49,298 nt of DNA from Kiritimatiellota bacterium (GCA_013151865.1 JAADHN010000081.1:1-49298), one strand, 5' to 3'; counted from the first letter of the stretch, positions 1 to 9,694 are shown. Notes: generated by a model from the sequence alone, not told the origin. Translations and numbers: made by a program.

Positions 1-459
1 GAGTCGAAACCAGTCCGGAAAAGAATGAAGACGGGCAGCTTCCCGGTTGGTGATGCAACGGGGATAGCGCCAATGGATGGGGCGTGGGGAGCATCTGCGG
101 CGTCCGCGCGGTGCGGCGGATAGCGTTATCGAGCCGTACCGGCGAACCTTTTTGCCTTGTTTGCGGATCCCGAAAAACAGGTGCGATCACCGGCGATTTG
201 GAGGTATGTCGGGCTGGCGCCATACCCCCCGTCCCTGCGAGAACGCCGAAGCAGGGGCAGTGTCTGAGTGAAAAGAAAGATAACCGCGTCGCAGTCTCAC
301 GTCAACGAACGATCTGCGATCTGCAATTTGCAGGCAATCAACACCCCCGAGGGGCTCGCATTATCGGGAATCCAGGGGACGCTCCGCGGCGGCGGGAGTA
401 ATGATTGGAGAGCGAAAGCCGGGAGACACTCCGTGGATTCGCCCGCGTTCCGGCAGTCT
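1..459. other. left edge, no gene recognised
   Basis: This stretch lies downstream of the minus-strand PglY/PglZ-like gene. Short open frames exist on both strands but none has a convincing ribosome binding site or recognisable protein, and the longer ones run into the neighbouring gene as shadows. A 13-bp palindrome (CTGCAATTTGCAG) sits at 321-333, with no evident role. Any further genes of the minus-strand operon would lie beyond the window edge. Confidence 0.5.
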
Positions 460-3400
460 TCAAAGGGCCGGTGTCCGGGAGCGAGGCTGGGGAGCTTCCC
501 AGACTGCTTGGAACAGCGCGGTTTCGAACACACCGCCAGCGCCGTGCGCGAGATCCCCGGCCCGGAAACTCAGGCCATGGTCGGTGGTCAGCAGCAGACC
601 GCGGCCCTGCTCCCGATGTGCGGCAAGCACCGGGGCGATTTCGCGGATACAGAATTCTTCGAGTAGCCCGGGCATTTCCTCGAGTGCGAGTGTACGGCGG
701 TGCGCGCCTTGGTCGAAGAGCGCGACTCGCACCACGGCCGCCCTGCCCGAAGGGGGTTCGGGCAGCATTTCGGCCAAGCCGTGCGCTTCCCGTCCGGAGA
801 CATGGGTGTAGGGCACGTCCCGGGCCGCCAGTGCGTCGACGGGGTCGGCGGAAAGGCCCAGCAATCGGGTCATTGCCTCCACGGTTTCCGGTGCGGCGTC
901 GAGACGTCGCCAGCGCGTTTCGGCGCGGGCGAAGAAGGTCTCTGGGAGGGCGCGGCGCGTTTGGATCCAGACATCCGGGGGCACGCCGTCCATGACGATC
1001 ACGGTCCAGGGCCGGTCCAGGTCGACCGATTCGAGGGCCGGGAGGGCCGCCAACCAGTCCGTTGCGTCTCGGGCCAAGCCTTCGATGCATTGTTGCGTTT
1101 GTTTCTTGAGCGGATCGGTGGCCCAGGAATCCCGCCATACGTCGGCGGCGGCGATCCGGGCTGCGAGTCGGGCGGGGTGGGCGGCATCGAGGCGGTCGGC
1201 GAGCTGCCGGAGGACGGTGAGGCGGCGTTCGACGGCCGCTGCCGTCTTCGGATCGAGGTGGCCGGCCTTTGTCCCGCTGATCGCGGTGGCGGGGGCCCGG
1301 CCTTCCAGGACGCGGCGGGCCAGGACGAGCCAGGCGGCCCGGACCGCCTGAGTGTGCAGGGGTTCCAGTCGGATGAAGCGAACCAGTTTTTCAGGGGCGC
1401 AGTCCTCGAAATGCGGCGCCAGGGCCGCCGCCGGGAAGTCGGTTTCGAGGGCCGCCGCCGCGGCAATGGGATCGGGAAGTCGGGTCGGGGCCGGCACGAG
1501 CCGGGGCAGGGCGTGGCGCCAAAGCAGGGGCCACCAGGACCAGTTCGCCCCGTCGCCCGTTTCAGCCCCGGCGGGATCGAGGACGATCAGGCCGTCTTCG
1601 TCGTCGAGATTCCCGAGCCATTTCTCGATTGCCGCGCGCAGTTGCGCGGGCCGCAGTCGGCGGCCGCCGAGTTCTTCGGCCAGATCGCCGAGGCGTCGGC
1701 GTTGCACGGGGACCGAGCCGTCCAGGGCGCGCGCGACCTGCTCCGCCGTGCCGCGGTCGAGCAGGGCGACCAAGCGCGCCGGCGCACCACCGTGCTGGGC
1801 GTGGAGTTCAGCAAGCAACAGATCGAGGTGTTGTGCGGCTTCGGGCTCCGCTTCCCGCAGGGCGTAAGCCCGGGCCTCGAGCGCCTCGAGTGTCTGCGGA
1901 CTCCGCAACGCGGCCAGGTATTCTTCGAGGGCGGTCTGGATGGTTGCTTCGGGATCGACCCGCTCCGGTTCGTCGGCCGGTTCGGCGCCGATGCGGAATC
2001 CGCAGTCGCACACCGGTCCCCGCAAGAGGGCTTCGGCGAGGTTGCGGCGACAGACTTGGCCGGCGGGCCGGTCCAGTTGCTCGAACAGGCGGTCCAGGCC
2101 CGGCGGCGGGGCGAGTTGGGGAATTCGGGCCAGGCGTCGCAGGACTTCGAGGGCGCGCCGGCCCGGCGCGCTCAGTCGCGGCGGTGCGCGCCGGGCGTAG
2201 AATTGCTTGTGCGCGTCGGCATACACTCGGGCGTATTCTTCCCGGAAGTGTTCGAACACGGCATTGAGTTGACGGCTGTCATCATCGGCCACGACTCGGT
2301 CGGGGTCCCGCAGCAGATTGAGGGCCGTTGCACGGCGTTGGGTCAGTTCGGGTTCCTGTCCGGCCGCGAACTCCACCGCAGGATGGTGCAGGTAATGGTG
2401 CACGAAGACAAAAGCGTCCGCACGGTCGACAAGAAACCGCCGCAGTTGTTTGAGATACGGCAGGACCGACGGCGCGAGCCGGGCGGTCTTCCATGCCCGG
2501 ATGAAACGCCCGAGGCCTTCCCGTGCCGAGTATGAGACCTTGATTTCGTCCGCCAGGGACCGCACGGCCTCGAGCTGTGCCCGAATTTCCCGGATGTCAA
2601 ACTCGGCAAAAGCGGAGAATTCAGCGATACGGTCGAGCTGTCTGTCGACTTCCTCGGTCAGTTCGCCGGCCTGCTTTTTGAAACGTTGGAGGGCCTGCCA
2701 CGTCTCGCGCTGCTGCTTGAGCCCGAAGGGCGCCGCGGCGTCAGTCTCGGTCGTTGCGGGCAACAGAAATGTGCATTCCCGGAGGAGTACATCCCGGTCC
2801 GCGGGGCCGATGATCTCGCCGGGCGTCACGGCGTCGACGGACTCGATGGCCGTGAGGCGGATGAAATCGAGGGGCACGGCACGGCTGCCGCGCAGCAGAG
2901 TCAGGGTCCCGGCGCAGGCCAGTGCGGCGAGGAGGAAATCGGCGGTTTCCCGAGGCAGGCCGAACGGTCCGGTCCGCAAAGCGTGCATTACTTCGGCGAG
3001 CGGCGTGGGGCCGGCGGGCCGGAGCAGGGCGTGGAGGAAGGCGGGCAGCGGATGTCCGACCGGATCGGCCGCGGCCACATAGGCGCCGGAGCGGACCTCG
3101 ACCAGGCCGAGGGGAGCGGCCAACCCTTCGATCAGGCCGGTGAGACCGCGGCGGCGAGCTTGCTGGAGGGAGATCGAGCCGGGCATAACAAATTGTTCGA
3201 GCAGGTTTTCGTACAGTCGTACCGAGGGCACGAGACCGCGCGGGGCCACGGAAGCGAACTTGGGATGGCGTTCTTCGAGGATCGCCGCGGCGGCGATTTC
3301 GACCAGGCGGTCGAAGCGGCGGACCGTACGCACGGCGTCTTCCACGTGGAGATGCGGGCGGCGGAAGTCCCCGGCGTACGCGGCCTGCAGAGCGGCTTCT

Positions 3401-5490
3401 CGTGCGGCGGGCGCCAGTCGCTGGAGCAGTTCGCCCAAGGGGGAGATCAAGGGACGGTCGGCGGGATTGGCGGGATTGAGTTCCTCGCGCAATTGCCGTG
3501 CCGCGAACCAGCGTCGCAACAGGCCGTCCGTGTCTTCCGGCGGAGGGATTTTCCACATTGCGACCGCCGGGTCGGTTGGTTCGAAAGAGGTGTTCCAAAG
3601 AGTCAGGACAAGAGCCAGCTCCACTTCATCGGCCGCAGTGGCGTTTTCGATCCTCCGGCGGACTTCGGGCTCGGCGCCGCGGGGACAGAAGAGCGTCAGG
3701 ACCTTGCGTTGCGAACTCCGCCACGAAACGGTTCGGGTTGCCCCGCAACTCGGTCGAACCAGTTCCGGACCGGGCCATGACAGGCCCGGCCTCAGCTCTT
3801 GGAACGCCGTGGTCAGGGGGCGCGAATCTCCGGGATCGATTTCATCGGCCATTCGCTGGATTCGCGCCTCGAGGGTGTGCCCAACGTCCGCCTGTGCCGC
3901 AACTTCGTACACCGCTTCGGCGGCGGGACCTCCGTGCCCGGATTTTTTGACCAGAAAGCGGCTGTTGGCGGCGATGGGCGCCAGCACGGCTTCGGCCACG
4001 AATTCCGCGTTGAGTTCCGGCTGTCCCGGTTCGAGCACGCATGAAACCATTTCGACCAGGGCCTGGACCGTCGGTGCAGGGGCGGTGGGATGGATACGGT
4101 AGAGGACCAGGATGCGGACCAGGCGTCGTGCCAGAGCGACGTCTTCGGGGTCCTCGAGTCGTTCCGCGGCGACTCGGTCCAGATGGGGGACCACGTGCCG
4201 GGGGAAGGCATTGAAATCCGAGAACTGCATGAGGCGGTGCTCGAAGTGGTCGTAGATACTGTCCGGCGCCAGCAGCACGGTGCAGGGACGGTCGAGGACG
4301 CCGGGGATGTTGCGCTCGGGGTCCCCGGCGATCTGGGCATGGACAAAGTCCACGATACCGCGATGTTCGGAGAAAAGGTCCCCAAGCCCTTCGAGCAGAT
4401 CCAGGGTGCGGGGGTGCATGGGGTAAATGTCTCGGAATCGAGCGAAATCGACCGAAAACGAAGGGAACTGTTCGCGGAAGTAGGCATGGATTTTCCGGAT
4501 GCTGCGGTCGGCGTCGGGCTTATGCTTCACCAGTCGTCGGGAGATCAGGTCGCGGATGTGGAGTGTCGAAAGGGTGAACCGGACCGGGAAGCGATCCTTG
4601 ATTTTGCGGAACGTGGCTTGGGCGATGTCGCCGGTTCGTTCAATGCTTTCCTGCACTGCGGCGACAATCCACAATGGGTGCGTGCCGGCCAGTTCCCCGA
4701 GGAATTGCAGGGTGCGGGCGTCCTCGTTCAATCGCCGGGCGGCGGGCTTGGCCCGGAAGAATTCCGAGAGTTCGTCGACGAGCAGGATGAGACCGTCGAA
4801 CCCGGCGTTTCGGATCGCCTCGAGGACACGCCGAAATGTTTCGTGTCGATCTTCGAGCAATGCGATTCCGGGTTCGGGCAGTCCCAGTTTTCGCAGAAAC
4901 GGCACGCCGGCGGTCCAGGCCTGCCGCGGATGGGCTTCGAGCCAATCGGGCAGGTCGCCCGGAGTGACGCCGATGTGTTTTGCGAACTCCGCGCACAGTT
5001 TGGGGTCCCGGCAGATTTCGCCGAGGTGGGCCACGAATCCGGTGAGGGGTGAAAGGTGGATCCGTGCGCCGTGGCGAGCCAGGGCCTGTTCGACTTCACC
5101 GATCACGATTTGTTCGAGCGGGGTCGATGCCCGGTAATTGACGAGGGAAACGGGCACGGGCAGGAAGCGTTTCCCGCTGTGCTCGAGGCGTGCGAGGCCC
5201 TCGTGCCGTGCGGTCATCCCGTCGCTGCCGGGCGCCCGGTCGGCCCAGGCGGCGAGTGCGGCCAGGAAATGCGACTTGCCCGAGCCGAAGTCGCCCTGGA
5301 GGAAACAGCCCTGCCCGGTGGTCCGGCTCAGGGCGGCGGTCAAGGCGTCCAAGTGGGCCGCGACTTCGCCGGTGAAAACGAATCCGGCGGTGATTTCCCG
5401 GGCGCGGACTCGGCCGTCTTCGAGCCGGATGACGGTTCGGACCGGCGCTAACTCGACCAGGTCGCCGATACGTATTCCGGCAAGTTTCAT
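460..5490 (-). CDS. PglY/DUF6079-type ATPase fused to PglZ-like phosphatase domain
   Basis: 1676 residues. The N-terminus looks like the PglY/DUF6079 ATPases of BREX/Pgl phage resistance: a VELAPVRTVI-type opening, Walker A GDFGSGKS at residues 66-73 and Walker B LILLVDE at 234-240. The middle (about 250-1450) is mostly helical and charged, with one CxC pair (PVCDCG) that may be a remnant zinc site. The last ~183 residues resemble the PglZ alkaline-phosphatase-like domain: IVMDGVPPDVW near 1498-1508 and LLLTTDHG near 1632-1639, supplying Asp and Asp-His metal ligands. In known systems PglY is about 1200-1300 residues and PglZ is a separate protein, so this is an unusual fusion. Its ATG overlaps the stop of the upstream TPR gene (ATGA), implying translational coupling. 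No PglX-type methylase or PglW-type kinase is visible nearby. The ATPase family call is fairly secure; a role in phage defence is inference. Confidence 0.75.
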   Translation of the reverse strand: MKLAGIRIGDLVELAPVRTVIRLEDGRVRAREITAGFVFTGEVAAHLDALTAALSRTTGQGCFLQGDFGSGKSHFLAALAAWADRAPGSDGMTARHEGLARLEHSGKRFLPVPVSLVNYRASTPLEQIVIGEVEQALARHGARIHLSPLTGFVAHLGEICRDPKLCAEFAKHIGVTPGDLPDWLEAHPRQAWTAGVPFLRKLGLPEPGIALLEDRHETFRRVLEAIRNAGFDGLILLVDELSEFFRAKPAARRLNEDARTLQFLGELAGTHPLWIVAAVQESIERTGDIAQATFRKIKDRFPVRFTLSTLHIRDLISRRLVKHKPDADRSIRKIHAYFREQFPSFSVDFARFRDIYPMHPRTLDLLEGLGDLFSEHRGIVDFVHAQIAGDPERNIPGVLDRPCTVLLAPDSIYDHFEHRLMQFSDFNAFPRHVVPHLDRVAAERLEDPEDVALARRLVRILVLYRIHPTAPAPTVQALVEMVSCVLEPGQPELNAEFVAEAVLAPIAANSRFLVKKSGHGGPAAEAVYEVAAQADVGHTLEARIQRMADEIDPGDSRPLTTAFQELRPGLSWPGPELVRPSCGATRTVSWRSSQRKVLTLFCPRGAEPEVRRRIENATAADEVELALVLTLWNTSFEPTDPAVAMWKIPPPEDTDGLLRRWFAARQLREELNPANPADRPLISPLGELLQRLAPAAREAALQAAYAGDFRRPHLHVEDAVRTVRRFDRLVEIAAAAILEERHPKFASVAPRGLVPSVRLYENLLEQFVMPGSISLQQARRRGLTGLIEGLAAPLGLVEVRSGAYVAAADPVGHPLPAFLHALLRPAGPTPLAEVMHALRTGPFGLPRETADFLLAALACAGTLTLLRGSRAVPLDFIRLTAIESVDAVTPGEIIGPADRDVLLRECTFLLPATTETDAAAPFGLKQQRETWQALQRFKKQAGELTEEVDRQLDRIAEFSAFAEFDIREIRAQLEAVRSLADEIKVSYSAREGLGRFIRAWKTARLAPSVLPYLKQLRRFLVDRADAFVFVHHYLHHPAVEFAAGQEPELTQRRATALNLLRDPDRVVADDDSRQLNAVFEHFREEYARVYADAHKQFYARRAPPRLSAPGRRALEVLRRLARIPQLAPPPGLDRLFEQLDRPAGQVCRRNLAEALLRGPVCDCGFRIGAEPADEPERVDPEATIQTALEEYLAALRSPQTLEALEARAYALREAEPEAAQHLDLLLAELHAQHGGAPARLVALLDRGTAEQVARALDGSVPVQRRRLGDLAEELGGRRLRPAQLRAAIEKWLGNLDDEDGLIVLDPAGAETGDGANWSWWPLLWRHALPRLVPAPTRLPDPIAAAAALETDFPAAALAPHFEDCAPEKLVRFIRLEPLHTQAVRAAWLVLARRVLEGRAPATAISGTKAGHLDPKTAAAVERRLTVLRQLADRLDAAHPARLAARIAAADVWRDSWATDPLKKQTQQCIEGLARDATDWLAALPALESVDLDRPWTVIVMDGVPPDVWIQTRRALPETFFARAETRWRRLDAAPETVEAMTRLLGLSADPVDALAARDVPYTHVSGREAHGLAEMLPEPPSGRAAVVRVALFDQGAHRRTLALEEMPGLLEEFCIREIAPVLAAHREQGRGLLLTTDHGLSFRAGDLAHGAGGVFETALFQAVWEAPQPRSRTPAL

Positions 5491-6488
5491 CGTGTTGAAT
5501 CCGGGTCGGCATCGGCGGCGTGCGTGGTTTCGAGGGTCCGCTCCACGCGCCGGATCCAGCCGTACAGGTTTTTTTGTTCCGGGCGTTCGGCCAGGAGCCG
5601 CTGATAGAACTCGAGGGCGCGTTCGAGCCGTCCGGCCCGGCGGCAGGCCGCGGTATAGGCCGAATGCACGTAATGGTCTTTGGGGTTCTGGCGCAGCAGT
5701 TCTTCCATGATCGGGACGGCCTCGAGTTCCCTGCCGTTCTTGGCCAAAGCAAAGGCCTGTCTTCTGCGGAGGCGGGGTGCGTCGGTCTCGTCGGCCACGG
5801 TGTTTTCATAGACTTCGATGGCGCGTTCGTCGCGTCCGGCCCGGCGGCAGAGGGACGCGTATATCTCGCGATAGACTGTGGGGCGACTGGGGATGCGGGC
5901 CAGTCGGCCCATGCGTTTCAATACGGACGGCAGTCCCTCTTGGGCGATTTCGAGGTCGGCGAGGAGCCAGAGTGCCCGGGGCTGGTCCGGGTCGAAGGCC
6001 AGCCAGCGTCGGCAGGCTTCGACGGCTGCTTCGGTCTGTTCGAGTCCGGCCAGGGCATACGCCCGCCACGCGGCCGACTCGCGGGGAGAGAGGTCCCGGC
6101 GCTCGAGGCAATCGAGGAGTTCCTGCCAGTGCCCGAGGCGGTTGAGGCAGCGCAGGACGCCGCGCCCGGCGTATTCGCGAAACCGGGAGTGGCGCTCGAG
6201 TTCGCGAAAATCCTGGAGGGCGGCTTCGTAGTCGTGGTTGGCGTACAAGGCCTGTGCGCGGGCCCGCAAGGCGAAGGTGTTGTCCGGCTCGATTTCGAGC
6301 GCAGTGTCGGCGGCTCGGACAGCTTCACCGGTGCGGTTTGCGCCGGCCAGGGCCAGGGAGAGCTGGGTTTGCCAAAAGGCGTTCGGTCCGGGTGACTCGA
6401 CAGTTTGCTGTTCCGCAAACGCTGCTGCTTCGGCGTAGGCTTTCCGGCGGAGCATTTCCCGGAACGCATTGTATTCCTGGCGGCTCAT
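5487..6488 (-). CDS. tetratricopeptide-repeat protein, partner of the ATPase-PglZ fusion
   Basis: 333 residues made almost wholly of helical pairs with TPR spacing. Clear repeats include ALEIEPDNTFALRARAQALY around residues 83-102, LAFDPDQPRALWLLADLEIA in the middle, and RQNPKDHYVHSAYTAACRRA near 265-284. There is no signal peptide or membrane segment, so it is probably a cytoplasmic scaffold. The gene follows hisG after 71 bp and its stop codon overlaps the start of the downstream ATPase gene by four bases, so the two are probably made in fixed ratio and may form a complex. The Shine-Dalgarno before the ATG is weak, suggesting it depends on transcription and perhaps translation from hisG. 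The exact partner is not known from sequence. Confidence 0.75.
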   Translation of the reverse strand: MSRQEYNAFREMLRRKAYAEAAAFAEQQTVESPGPNAFWQTQLSLALAGANRTGEAVRAADTALEIEPDNTFALRARAQALYANHDYEAALQDFRELERHSRFREYAGRGVLRCLNRLGHWQELLDCLERRDLSPRESAAWRAYALAGLEQTEAAVEACRRWLAFDPDQPRALWLLADLEIAQEGLPSVLKRMGRLARIPSRPTVYREIYASLCRRAGRDERAIEVYENTVADETDAPRLRRRQAFALAKNGRELEAVPIMEELLRQNPKDHYVHSAYTAACRRAGRLERALEFYQRLLAERPEQKNLYGWIRRVERTLETTHAADADPDSTR

Positions 6489-6559
6489 GACGGAAATCCA
6501 TGTTCCGGGCGGTGCGGCCTCCGTCCACTATCGAGTGCGGGCCCGCGCCCCCCGGGAGG

Positions 6560-7432
6560 TCACTCGACCAGTTTGTTGAGGGCGAATTCGACGATCCCAT
6601 GGGCGCCTGCCGCCAGCAAGTCGGGGATCATGTCCCGGGCCACGTGCTCGTCGATAACCGTGATGAGAGCGTACCAGCCGGTTTCAGCCAGTTGCGACAC
6701 CGTGGGGCGTTGCAGTGCGGGGAGCATGTCGAGGACGGCTTGGAGGTTTTCTTCGCGGACGTTCAGCATGATTCCCACGTTTCGCTCGGCCGCGAGCACC
6801 GATTTCAGGAGGAGTCCGATCCGTTCGAGCTTGTTTCGTTTGAAGGGATCCTCCCAGGCGTCGTGGTTGGCGATGAGGCGCGTGGTGGTGACGCAAACCG
6901 TGTCGACGATCCGTAGTTTGTTGGCGCGCAACGAGGACCCGGTTTCCGTTATTTCGATGATGGCGTCGGCGAGTTTTGGGGGCTTGACTTCCGTGGCGCC
7001 CCAACTGAACTCGACGGCGGCATTGACGCCGTGTTCGGCAAGGTAGCGTCGGGCCAGTCCCACCGCCTCGGTGGCAATCCGCTTGCCCTCGAGGTCCTCG
7101 GCTTTCCGGATCGGGGAGTCCTCGGGCACGGCCAGGACCCAGCGGACAGGGGCGCGCCCGACCTTGCCGTAGACCAGTTCGGCCACTTCTACGACGTCCG
7201 CGCCGCTCTCCAGGATCCAGTCATGTCCGGTGAGTCCGGCATCGAGCACCCCTTCGCCGACGTAGCGGGCCATTTCCTGGGCTCGAATCAGCAGGCACTC
7301 GATTTCCGGGTCGTCGATCGTCGGATAATAGGAGCGGGAACTCACCCGGATGCGCCAGCCGGCCTTGCGGAACATTTCGATGGTGGCGTCTTGCAGGCTG
7401 CCTTTGGGCAGTCCCAAACGAAGTGTGGACAT
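6560..7432 (-). CDS. hisG: ATP phosphoribosyltransferase, long form (HisG)
   Basis: 290 residues, the length of long-form HisG, which works without HisZ. It catalyses the first step of histidine synthesis, ATP plus PRPP to phosphoribosyl-ATP. Family features seen are the opening [14 protein letters not shown], the [10 protein letters not shown] segment, and the PRPP-binding [19 protein letters not shown] region near residues 157-175. The last ~75 residues ([17 protein letters not shown] onward) match the C-terminal ACT-like domain that binds histidine for feedback inhibition. It is preceded by hisI on the same strand, with an inverted repeat in the gap, and followed by the TPR gene. Confidence 0.95.
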   Translation of the reverse strand: MSTLRLGLPKGSLQDATIEMFRKAGWRIRVSSRSYYPTIDDPEIECLLIRAQEMARYVGEGVLDAGLTGHDWILESGADVVEVAELVYGKVGRAPVRWVLAVPEDSPIRKAEDLEGKRIATEAVGLARRYLAEHGVNAAVEFSWGATEVKPPKLADAIIEITETGSSLRANKLRIVDTVCVTTTRLIANHDAWEDPFKRNKLERIGLLLKSVLAAERNVGIMLNVREENLQAVLDMLPALQRPTVSQLAETGWYALITVIDEHVARDMIPDLLAAGAHGIVEFALNKLVE

Positions 7433-7523
7433 GGGGGCACCTCACGATTCTCGAGTTGATCCGCTGTTCTGTTTCTCCGAAGGCGAGTCGACGTCGCCGG
7501 CGGTCCGACCCGACCTGTCCGCC

Positions 7524-7614
7524 ATAATCCCGCAGGCGCGGGACGAAGGCGGGAGGGTGCGGACGCTTTCGGACGATCTTTCGCCGCTTCCCGTCTCCCG
7601 GCGAGCGGGATTAT
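7524..7614. repeat. 91-bp inverted-repeat element between hisI and hisG
   Basis: A perfect 10-bp inverted repeat, ATAATCCCGC at 7524-7533 and GCGGGATTAT at 7605-7614, encloses a GC-rich core. A second small palindrome (TCCCGC-AGGC-GCGGGA) overlaps the left arm. The 318-bp gap between hisI and hisG holds no convincing gene. The element could be a dispersed palindromic repeat or an RNA structure in the operon leader of hisG. No terminator-like T-run follows it. Confidence 0.5.
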
Positions 7615-7750
7615 CGCCGAGGGCAGCATCTCCGAATTCCGCTCGGCGGGGACGAAATCTCACCCAAAATCGCTTTCGCGCGCAGCCACGCACCCTTCTT
7701 TGTGGCCGGGCTCTCGCCGTGAACTCCATGACTTCATCAGGCTGGGCGGT

Positions 7751-8131
7751 TCAGGCGCCGTAGACTTCTTCCGGGTCGAAAACGCGGGGCGCCACGATTT
7801 CGACACTGTTGTCGGCCACCCGGCGATAAAAACAGGTGCGATACCCGGTGTGACAGGCGGCCCCGCCGACTTGCTCGACCTTGTAGATCACAGCGTCCTC
7901 GTCGCAGTCCACCAGGATTTCCTTGATTCTCTGGACGTTTCCCGAGCTTTCGCCCTTTGTCCAGAGCTTTCGGCGCGAGCGGGACCAATAGGTGGCGTTG
8001 CCGGTTTCAAGGGTACGGCGCCAGGCTTGTTCGTTAATATAGGCGAGCATGAGCACCTCGCCGGTCTTCCAATCCTGGGCGATGGCCGGGATCAGGCCGT
8101 CTGCGGACTTCGCAAAATCAAGTTTCATCAT
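7751..8131 (-). CDS. hisI: phosphoribosyl-AMP cyclohydrolase (HisI)
   Basis: 126 residues from the ATG at 8131, which has an AGGAC motif about ten bases upstream; the open frame extends further but that part is not family-like. The enzyme opens the adenine ring of phosphoribosyl-AMP, the third step of histidine synthesis, and uses zinc. Seen are [33 protein letters not shown] and the cysteine-bearing LVDCDED and [14 protein letters not shown] segments with the metal ligands. The length fits stand-alone HisI without a fused HisE pyrophosphohydrolase. HisG lies 318 bp downstream on the same strand, so the two are plausibly one transcription unit. Confidence 0.95.
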   Translation of the reverse strand: MMKLDFAKSADGLIPAIAQDWKTGEVLMLAYINEQAWRRTLETGNATYWSRSRRKLWTKGESSGNVQRIKEILVDCDEDAVIYKVEQVGGAACHTGYRTCFYRRVADNSVEIVAPRVFDPEEVYGA

Positions 8132-8311
8132 GGCGGTCTTGTCCTGGTTTGCGCGAACGGTCTCAGACGCGTTTTTTTCTGTGGATCGGCCCAGAGGTAC
8201 GTGTCCCATGGGCGGGAGTAAGGCGCCGCAGCCGCAACGAGCACAGTCCGGCGGGACGTTGGTCGCTGGTGTGTGGGTTGCGTGCACTTGCTCCCGCAAG
8301 TCCGAGCGGAC

Positions 8312-9694
8312 TCACGCCGTCAGATACTTTTCCGCTTCGTGCGCGGTGATCACGCCGTAGTTGGCGGCTCCGAGCCAGCCGGACATGATGATGGCGGTGG
8401 AACCGGTGTGGAACAGGCCCGGGATCCGGCGGGCGAGATTCATGCTGAAAGGCAATGCATCGAATTTCGTCCCGAACGACGCGCCGTCGACGTGGTGCGT
8501 GTAGCGTTCGAAAGTGCGCGGAGTGGCGGCTTCGGTCCAGTCCATGATCCGGCGGATATGGGGCACGTACTTTTCGAAGGCATCCAGGGCTTGCTCGATC
8601 AGACGCTTTTTGGCCTGTTCGTAGGCCTGCGGGTCCAAGTTCTGCCAGTCTTGATACCGGGCATTCATGGAGGCGACCACGGCGCTCTGGTCCGAGCCGG
8701 GGCGGATGAACGGGTAATAGACCGAGAAGGATCGACTGGTCACCGCTGCACTGCAGATGGCTGCCGCGTCGAACTCGGGGTGCACGCTCGAGAAGATGAG
8801 TTCGCCGATGTCGGGCAGTTTTTCGCCCGGTTTAATGCCGATGTAGACCTGGCAACTGCTGTTGCTGACGCGAATGCGGTTGAATTGCTCCAGGAACTCC
8901 GGGTCGAAATGATCGTCTCCGACCAGTTCATGGACGGTCTTGACCAAGCTGCCGTTCGAGACCACGGCGCGTGCGGCCACGGTCCGGCCGTTGACAATCA
9001 CGGCCCGGACCTTTCCTTTTTCGACCAGGATGCGCTCGGCAAGGCAATGGGTCTCGACGTCGACGCCGACGCGTCGGAGTTCGCGGCGCATCATGCTCAT
9101 CAGGAGGTCCGTTCCGCCCTGGAACGTGTAGACGCCCCGACTCATGAAGTTGCCGAAGACGATGGCATAGCTGACGCCGGGGTCGTTCAGGGTGGAGCCG
9201 TTGGCGTAGGTGATCGGTTCCATGAGGAAGCGCCACACGTCCGAGCGGCCGGGAAAGAACCTTTCGAAAAGCCGGCGGGTGCTCAGGGCGTGGTCGTCGT
9301 AGAAATTGGTCTCGGCGACCCGTTGGAAGAAGGCGGCCACCGCAGCGGCGGGCACCTTGAACTTCTGGGTGAGGATCCGGGTGAAGTCCTGCCGGTCGAA
9401 TGTGGTCTCGAGCTGGAACTGCGGGTTGTCGAACCGGATGCTCCGGAGCTGGATGACCCGGTCCGCGAACGCTTTTCCCCAGTACTTCCGAAAGCTCTTC
9501 TTCATTCCCACGGGAAAGCCGTGGAGAGCGACGTCGAAGATGTGGTTTCGGCGGCGGAAGAACGCGGCCAGGCCGCCGATCTGCGAGTGCTGTTCGACCA
9601 AGAGCACGCTGAGGCCGGCTTCGCCGAGCCGCTTGGCCGCGGTGAGCCCGCCGAGACCGCCCCCGATAACGATGGCGTCGTACTTGTCGCGCAT
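8312..9694 (-). CDS. FAD-dependent oxidoreductase of the phytoene desaturase/CrtI-like family
   Basis: 460 residues. The N-terminus carries the dinucleotide-binding fold YDAIVIGGGLGGLTAAKRL followed by VLLVEQHSQIGG, the pattern of CrtI-type desaturases, carotenoid isomerases and retinol saturases. The end has a typical FAD-closing segment, GLFHTGSTAIIMSGWLGAAN, near residues 428-447. The ATG is preceded by AGGA at good distance. No other carotenoid gene (crtB, crtE) is seen nearby, so the substrate cannot be named; it may act on a polyisoprenoid or another lipid. The neighbours hisI and the EEP-family gene give no functional hint. Confidence 0.8.
   Translation of the reverse strand: MRDKYDAIVIGGGLGGLTAAKRLGEAGLSVLLVEQHSQIGGLAAFFRRRNHIFDVALHGFPVGMKKSFRKYWGKAFADRVIQLRSIRFDNPQFQLETTFDRQDFTRILTQKFKVPAAAVAAFFQRVAETNFYDDHALSTRRLFERFFPGRSDVWRFLMEPITYANGSTLNDPGVSYAIVFGNFMSRGVYTFQGGTDLLMSMMRRELRRVGVDVETHCLAERILVEKGKVRAVIVNGRTVAARAVVSNGSLVKTVHELVGDDHFDPEFLEQFNRIRVSNSSCQVYIGIKPGEKLPDIGELIFSSVHPEFDAAAICSAAVTSRSFSVYYPFIRPGSDQSAVVASMNARYQDWQNLDPQAYEQAKKRLIEQALDAFEKYVPHIRRIMDWTEAATPRTFERYTHHVDGASFGTKFDALPFSMNLARRIPGLFHTGSTAIIMSGWLGAANYGVITAHEAEKYLTA

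Noticed and set aside
321-333. 13-bp palindrome CTGCAATTTGCAG
   Set aside because: Isolated, with no nearby gene start on the proper side and no second copy seen.
700-2535. 611-codon plus-strand frame
   Set aside because: Complement of the ATPase-PglZ gene, with no family motifs; the minus-strand frame carries Walker and PglZ signatures.
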